From Phoronis ovalis (Eukaryota; Phoronida; Phoronidae): DNA of 12,390 nt. Shown one piece after another: positions 8,098 through 12,390 of the stretch. The position numbers and the translations under genes are program-made. The notes beneath the pieces were generated by a model. The model had not been told where the DNA came from. It saw only the letters and a program-made list of their open reading frames with translations, and ran no database searches. Location: contig JAOXYB010045537.1 in the NCBI GenBank assembly GCA_028565635.1, positions 1 to 12,390 on the forward strand. Direction: 5' to 3'. How positions within the stretch are numbered: position 1 is the first letter of the stretch; each line of letters opens with the position of its first letter.

Positions 8098-8443
8098 ATT
8101 TAAATTATGACCGGGCTGCAAGCGGTCCAGCTAGTCCGTCACAGAATCAGCGACCAGGGAACCATACCTCACAAGGGAGTAATAATATACAAGATACAAC
8201 AGGGAATCTATCTCCACCAAACGGAGCTAGTACACAGCCTAGAACTAGCCAGGATAAACCTTTAAGTTCTGCCTGGAATGCTGCATTAACCACAGCAGCT
8301 ATGACTGCCCAGCAGAGAAGAAGGACACAAGCTCGTCAAAATAGGGGGAATGTAAACACTAACCCCCGCCCACCAAGGGCTTTGTTCTGTTTAAATTTAA
8401 AAAATCCAATCAGGAAGCTTTGCATCACCATTGTGGAATGGAA
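8098..8443 (+). CDS. CACNA1: L-type voltage-gated Ca2+ channel alpha-1 (Cav1), coding exon 2
   Basis: Encodes the cytoplasmic N-terminus of the pore-forming alpha-1 subunit of an L-type channel, which admits Ca2+ on depolarisation at the plasma membrane. With exon 1 it gives 121 complete residues plus two bases of Lys122. Residues 8-62 are a low-complexity linker rich in Ser, Gln, Asn and Pro. Residues 64-75 contain [12 protein letters not shown], matching the NSCaTE pattern W-x-x-x-I/L. A basic cluster [10 protein letters not shown] follows at 78-87. Residues 98-122 ([15 protein letters not shown], then CITIVEWK) are the block found just before IS1 in Cav1 channels. RALFCL-L-NPIR separates it from Cav2 and Cav3. 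The acceptor is a pyrimidine-rich tract ending attgcag at 8097. The exon ends GGAA with an ATATCCTTT donor beginning at 8444, at the place where vertebrate exon 2 ends (EWK|PF). IS1 and the rest lie past the window. Confidence 0.95.
8268..8303 (+). other. NSCaTE-like calmodulin-binding motif in Cav1 N-terminus
   Basis: Residues 64-75 of the predicted channel, [12 protein letters not shown], place Trp66 four residues before Leu70. In vertebrate Cav1.2 and Cav1.3 the equivalent SWQAAIDAA segment binds Ca2+-calmodulin and shapes Ca2+-dependent inactivation. The position, between a variable linker and a basic cluster upstream of the RALFCL block, is the same. Binding is inferred from the pattern only. 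Confidence 0.65.
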
Positions 8444-8452
8444 ATATCCTTT
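8444..8452 (+). promoter_or_regulatory. U12-type 5' splice site (ATATCCTTT)
   Basis: Perfect match to the AT-AC subclass of the minor-intron donor, recognised by U11/U12 and then U6atac. It sits in phase 2 after the first two bases of Lys122. Minor introns at conserved positions are known in voltage-gated sodium and calcium channel alpha-subunit genes. Confidence 0.88.
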
Positions 8453-9620
8453 TTATATTTTTAATATGTTATTGATATGGTTAAAATATGCATATAAATC
8501 AATATGAATGTGTGAAGTGTTTATACTTTGCAGCTGTTTCGTTGAGGATGACTGTGAGAAGAATGCTTGAGTTATGAAAAAGTTAATTAAAAATTGTGTT
8601 TTACTACATAGCTGTCTATACAACATGTCAATACAACATAGCTGTCAATACCCTAGTATATTTGTGTTGGGTCTCTCCTTTTTGAGATATATAGTTTTCT
8701 ACTACCCAATCTCTTGAAAAACAAAATTATATGCTGACAACAGAGGTGTGACGCAAGGAGATTTTTATATTATTTTAAAAAAGTAACGCAGGTCTATAGT
8801 AGTTATTAAAAACCATAGTGAAAGAATAGCTTGGGTTCTGTTGTTAAAGTCGTTCTTGGTTGAGGAGATATTAAGAGAATATTAAGTAAAAGTTGATAAC
8901 TCATTTGATTCATACAAGAAACTCATAGATAGCAGGATTAAACTTAAGGAGTTAACAGAAGAAAAGCTGTTTAAATCTTATTCAGCAAAATGTCATTCTT
9001 TTCTCTGGTAATACATGGTATATTATAGAAGGCTTCGGAATGTGAACTAATCTAGACATATTGAATAGGCTATTCTAAGAGTAACACTATTACTTGTAAG
9101 GTTTAAGTAGACCCAGATTTTTCAGTATTGCAGCTATATTTATCTAGCAATATTAGGAACAGTGAAAATCTAAATTATTCCCACTTTTCTCTCACAATAT
9201 TGCTAAAAAATGTCTTAGGTACAGATATGATATAGTAGCCAAAACAGGGGGAATTTTTCTTCAGTATCACCAAAAATAGCTTATTATATAAGTTCTCATT
9301 AAAAATGTGGGATAAAAAAATTACATCCAAGAATGCTGGAATGTCTCCATAACATGACTTGATATATACTCGTATACCATATACTGCTTTGCAAACTGCT
9401 ATAGAAGAATCAACCTCAAAGAAATGCAAAATCATCGCCTTAATACATGCAGTCATGTTAAGTGCCTGCTTTAAAGGTCAATAAGTGCATTTGTATGTAT
9501 GCTTGATCTAACATGATACATATTTTACAATGTATAAACTATAAAAAACACCTAACCCTGGTAGCAAAGGTCAGGTTGCACACACACAAATGGTTGGCCC
9601 CTTGATCTTAGCAATTTTGA

Positions 9621-9724
9621 AAGTTTCCTGCAATTTTAGGATGACCTTTTGACCTTTAAATGACATTAAAACAACATTATTTGAAGTTTCTGCTGTTTTA
9701 AGATTTTGACCTCTAAATGACTTT
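9621..9724. repeat. Imperfect 63-bp tandem duplication with TTTGACCT-TAAATGAC motif
   Basis: 9621-9666 and 9684-9724 align along their length: AAGTTTC-TGC, TTTTA-GAT, TTTGACCT(T/C)TAAATGAC and then TT. There is a small deletion (ACCTT region) in the second copy. The surrounding region from about 9550 to 10035 is locally rich in TGACC/GGTCA-type words and shorter AT runs than its neighbours, so it may be one old dispersed repeat. The frame at 9929-10165 overlaps its right part and has no recognisable product. Confidence 0.6.
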
Positions 9725-10836
9725 GAAGTCAGTGTCATTTAATCCCACCCCGGGAATGTCACATGTCCAAACCACTGTAGCACCAGTTGTTCTTGAAGTA
9801 CCGCTGTTCTGTAGTCAAACACATGCCAAAAATGAAAATGTCCCCTTTGACGCCTAACACACTGGAAAACTCATTAAAATAACCTTTGTGTAACCCGATT
9901 AAGAAATGTTTGACCTACTGTCCTCTAGTTGATCTCCGACCCCATTTTTTATGTCCCCTCCCCACTGAGTCTGTACCCCAAGTTTGGCAGCCATAGCTCC
10001 AGCGCTTCCAAGATATCAAGGTTTGAAAATTGGAAGAAAAAAACAACGTACGTTCTAAATAATGTTCTTTTATGTATATTTAAAAGTCAAATTCTGATGT
10101 CCACACTATTTAAGTGTTTGTGTGCCATTAAGATCAGTTGTTATTCTCCATCAGATCAAGATTAATAATTTTTAAAACAAGTTCTAATCTTAAAAATAAT
10201 TTAATAACTAGACAGAATACGTAGGGGAAAGAGGTTTAGATCTGACATATATATGCACAGACAGAGTCTGTTGTTGCATATAATTTTTATACGAGATTAA
10301 CCTTGCATGTATACAATATTCATTTTGTTTGTTTCAATAATCTTTTATCTGTTGTTAATTTATCTGATAAAAATATACTGTATGTCTTTGTTATTGGTAG
10401 GTCAGACGTGTATGTGCATGTTTTGATGCATAAATGTTAAGACCATCCAATAAGGCCAATCGGGCATATTCATTTTTTAAAGGTATTCATATATTGCCCA
10501 GAGAGTGAACTTAGCTTCATTTACTAATAAAAAAAATTAAATATGTATCTGTACTTAACAATGGATGTTCATGAATATAGTTTAAATTCATCTGTTCAGT
10601 TGTAAAATATAACAGCTAAAGTACAAGTTCCTAGCACTTTACTAAAATCTTTATGCATGTATGTGTATTTATTATCGCTGAAGTTAAATTATACATCTGT
10701 TCATTTTAGTAAAATGAGTGCCTGAAAACTGAAATATGTATAGTGTGGAAGGAAAAATTGCTATATATATAGAATTATCTGCTGTGATTATACAGCATAG
10801 TATATTTTCTAAGGTGATTATTAAAAAATGCTTTCA

Positions 10837-10870
10837 GGGGGGCAATTACTGGAGAGGGCGATTATTGATT
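10837..10870 (+). repeat. G-rich repeat, first block (GGGCAATTAYTGGAGAGG family)
   Basis: Reads ggggggcaattactggagag then ggcgattattgatt. The same pattern recurs at 11063-11165. The sharp G-rich patches within AT-rich intron indicate an inserted repeat family. Confidence 0.55.
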
Positions 10871-11062
10871 TATTTTGTATTCCTGAATTTTTTTTATGTA
10901 CCTGTTTTGCTATTCACAAAGAAGATTAAAGACAAGCTAACTTATAAATTTCTTTAATTAAAACCCAACAGCCTTTTTAAGGACCAACACATTCAGTATG
11001 TTCAAATGCAATAGCCTATTACTTCGCATTAATTCCAAGAGTCTTCGGATTACTGCCTGGGA

Positions 11063-11165
11063 TGGTTATTGGAGAGGTGGCAATTATTATGAGAGGGGAC
11101 AATTATTGATTTTATATTTTAGTTAGAGGGGGCGATTGTTTTAACAGGGAGCAATTAGTAGAGAA
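11063..11165 (+). repeat. G-rich repeat, second block
   Basis: Four successive related units (GGAGAGGTGGCAATTATTA, GAGAGGGGACAATTATTGA, TTAGAGGGGGCGATTGTTT, CAGGGAGCAATTAGTAGAG), then AAAATACAGTA. Its unit matches the block at 10837. It looks like a decayed short tandem or a terminal array of a transposon. No coding content. Confidence 0.55.
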
Positions 11166-11263
11166 AATACAGTATGTTTTTCATTCTTGGTTGAAACCAG
11201 AAGCACTTCTGATTATTTAGCGTTAATGAAGTGTGACCACTAAGTTAAAAGTAGTAAAAGAAG

Positions 11264-11287
11264 TTGATGTGGATATGGATCTGGATG
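11264..11287 (+). repeat. Imperfect hexamer run (GATNTG)
   Basis: Four successive six-base units, GATGTG, GATATG, GATCTG and GATGAG. It lies in Cav1 intron 2. The forward frame would give alternating Asp and Val/Met/Leu but stops shortly after, so it is not taken as an exon. Confidence 0.5.
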
Positions 11288-11974
11288 AGTTGTATCTGGA
11301 TTCAAATTCGTAGTGTCAACAACATACAAGTCTAATTTTCTAAGAATGTACACCTTCAGTAATTGTTTTTAAAACTAAAATTAAAATTGTGGTGTGAACA
11401 ATTTGGAAAGTTTGCAATACTTGCCATGATGTGCATATACTCTTGGAGAAAAACAGTAGCAGATGACTTGTACAATGTCCAGTTGGGTTGAGTATTAAAT
11501 ACCCTCTTTAGGTAACTATAGGAAAGTTTTATTTTATTAATGGATTAAATAATTGAAATTCAGGATATATAATCCTTTGTGCAAAGTTTGTCATAGTTGA
11601 AATGTAATTCCACACCCAAGTTACACATCTGTTATTGGAGTTGTTTTTCAGGTTCGGTGATAAATATGTGTTTTACATCATACCTTTTATCCGGTTTTAT
11701 GTAATTCTGCTCTTGAAATTATGAATTGAGTACTTATAAATTTGAGAGCATTTTATGCATAACACTCAGGATGTGATTCAGTATTTCAATATTCTCTTAA
11801 CTTGTAGTTGCGTGAAGGATAATATCTTCACATTAGTTGCCTTTCGCAAAAAATGTACAGAACTGGGTTTCAGAAAAAAAGATCCAAGCACATTTGATCT
11901 GGTGATCAGATGCTTTTGCTAGAAAAGTTGATTTAAAGCAGGTTTATTTCGTAACACATCGGTGTGTTTTTCAG

Positions 11975-12007
11975 AATGATATATATATAATATATATAAA
12001 AATCATT
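11975..12007. repeat. AT-rich near-palindrome
   Basis: AATGATATATATATA facing TATATAAAAATCATT. Together they could extrude as an AT cruciform. It is probably simple-sequence in origin. Confidence 0.5.
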
Positions 12008-12257
12008 TTAAACTTATGCAAGTCTGTACTGCATGTACTCAACTAAATTAAACGAGTTCCTTGTCTGTTTCATATTCAGCAGAGTTCTGCTTGCTTGTAA
12101 AGATGTCATTGCTTAATGATAATTAACATTCAGGAGAGATATGTAACATCTGCCATGGTAATTGTGGTAACAAAGTTCCATTGACAATTTTCTACTCATT
12201 ATTGGAATCACTTGGTCTTAATGTGCAATAATTGTTAGTCGAATATAGTAAGTGTAA

Positions 12258-12390
12258 GGCCAATTCGCACTTACACTTGGAGCGCTTCATAATAAAGTGC
12301 TCTATAATAAAGGGCTTCACTTTCCATTCACACTGGCATGCTTTAATTCGCTTCTATCTTCAAATATCTCGAAGCGCTTTATTCTACTTT
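12258..12390. mobile_element. Second copy of the 559-875 MITE family, inverted and cut by right edge
   Basis: From GGCCAATTCGCACTTACACT onward about 110 bases match the reverse complement of the right half of the first copy at roughly 90 percent, including ACACTGGCATG and TTTAATTCGCTTCTATCTTC. Similarity then drops at about 12365, where another GAAGCGCTTTATTCT motif appears. The left junction has TAA before GGCC, compatible with a TA duplication plus one extra base. Confidence 0.85.

Larger units (their letters stand above)
8444..12390 (+). other. CACNA1: Cav1 intron 2, U12-type AT-AC, partial (at least 3,947 nt)
   Basis: The coding frame leaves the family sequence exactly at Lys122, and the next bases are ATATCCTTTTT. 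This matches the minor-spliceosome 5' splice site (A/G)TATCCTTT at every position, and there is no GT that could replace it. I searched the rest of the window for the IS1 exon (family PF-IF-LL-IFANC) and saw none, so the acceptor lies to the right. If the intron is retained, the frame stops at 8505-8507. Besides the listed repeats, 8510-9560, 10040-10835 and 11175-12250 hold only AT-rich sequence that I cannot assign. Confidence 0.88.

Noticed and set aside
8301-8507. Open frame starting at Met 8301 taken as a small gene
   Set aside because: Met 8301 is internal (residue 75) to the Cav1 exon, and the part after 8443 is intron. The true exon begins at 8098.
8600-8655. Short direct repeats of acatagctgtc and tcaatac
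   Set aside because: Two imperfect copies of about 15 bases only, best seen as minor slippage.
9175-9456. 93-codon minus-strand frame
   Set aside because: No recognisable domain or splice-site support. It lies in the Cav1 intron, antisense, in AT-rich DNA.
11652-11665. GGTTCGGTGA as a tRNA B box
   Set aside because: No matching A box, acceptor stem or anticodon arm can be folded around it. I found no tRNA elsewhere either.
11785-11812. TTCTCTTAACTTGTAG as branch site and acceptor of the U12 intron
   Set aside because: It looks like a U12 branch site, but the following sequence does not encode the IS1 segment and stops soon after.
11891-11912. Hairpin CATTTGATC / GATCAGATG
   Set aside because: An 8-of-9 stem with a 4-nt loop. 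Such stems are expected by chance in this much AT-rich sequence, and nothing around it suggests a function.

Overview
This is AT-rich, intron-dominated eukaryotic DNA. No bacterial-type operons, ribosome binding sites or long open frames are present. Spliced metazoan genes, abundant small transposon remnants and homopolymer runs suggest a marine invertebrate, such as an echinoderm, hemichordate, mollusc or similar. The sequence alone does not let me name the species.

The window holds the 5' ends of two divergently transcribed genes. On the minus strand, two exons (5986-5861 and 2598-2558) join in phase to give the N-terminus of DCP1, the EVH1-domain activator of the mRNA-decapping enzyme. The rest of the gene lies beyond the left edge. 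On the plus strand, a 19-nt first coding exon (7774-7792) and a 346-nt second exon (8098-8443) join in phase. They give the cytoplasmic N-terminus of an L-type (Cav1) voltage-gated calcium channel alpha-1 subunit, ending just before transmembrane segment IS1. The rest lies beyond the right edge. The two start codons are about 1.8 kb apart, head to head. Human DCP1A-CACNA1D and DCP1B-CACNA1C are neighbours in the same arrangement, so this looks like the unduplicated ancestral pair.

Layout: 1-2557 is DCP1 intron 2, with a 36-bp tandem duplication at the edge, a 317-bp TA-flanked inverted-repeat element (559-875), a microsatellite and two short hairpins. 2558-2598 is DCP1 exon 2. 2599-5860 is DCP1 intron 1, with a possible hAT-like terminus, a TTA-flanked foldback element (4390-4579), a mid-repetitive element with 20-bp periodicity (5069-5335) and a G17 run. 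5861-5986 is DCP1 coding exon 1. About 6065-7770 is the shared intergenic region, with a strong ZNF143/THAP11-type site near the channel gene. 7774-8443 holds the channel exons. From 8444 to the end is a single channel intron that opens with a textbook U12-type AT-AC donor. It contains a 63-bp duplicated block, a G-rich repeat family and a second, inverted copy of the 559-875 element, cut by the window end.

The two proteins have no known shared pathway. One acts in mRNA decay, the other in Ca2+ entry. The interest lies in their conserved pairing, the minor-spliceosome intron, an N-terminal calmodulin-binding (NSCaTE-like) motif and the promoter architecture.
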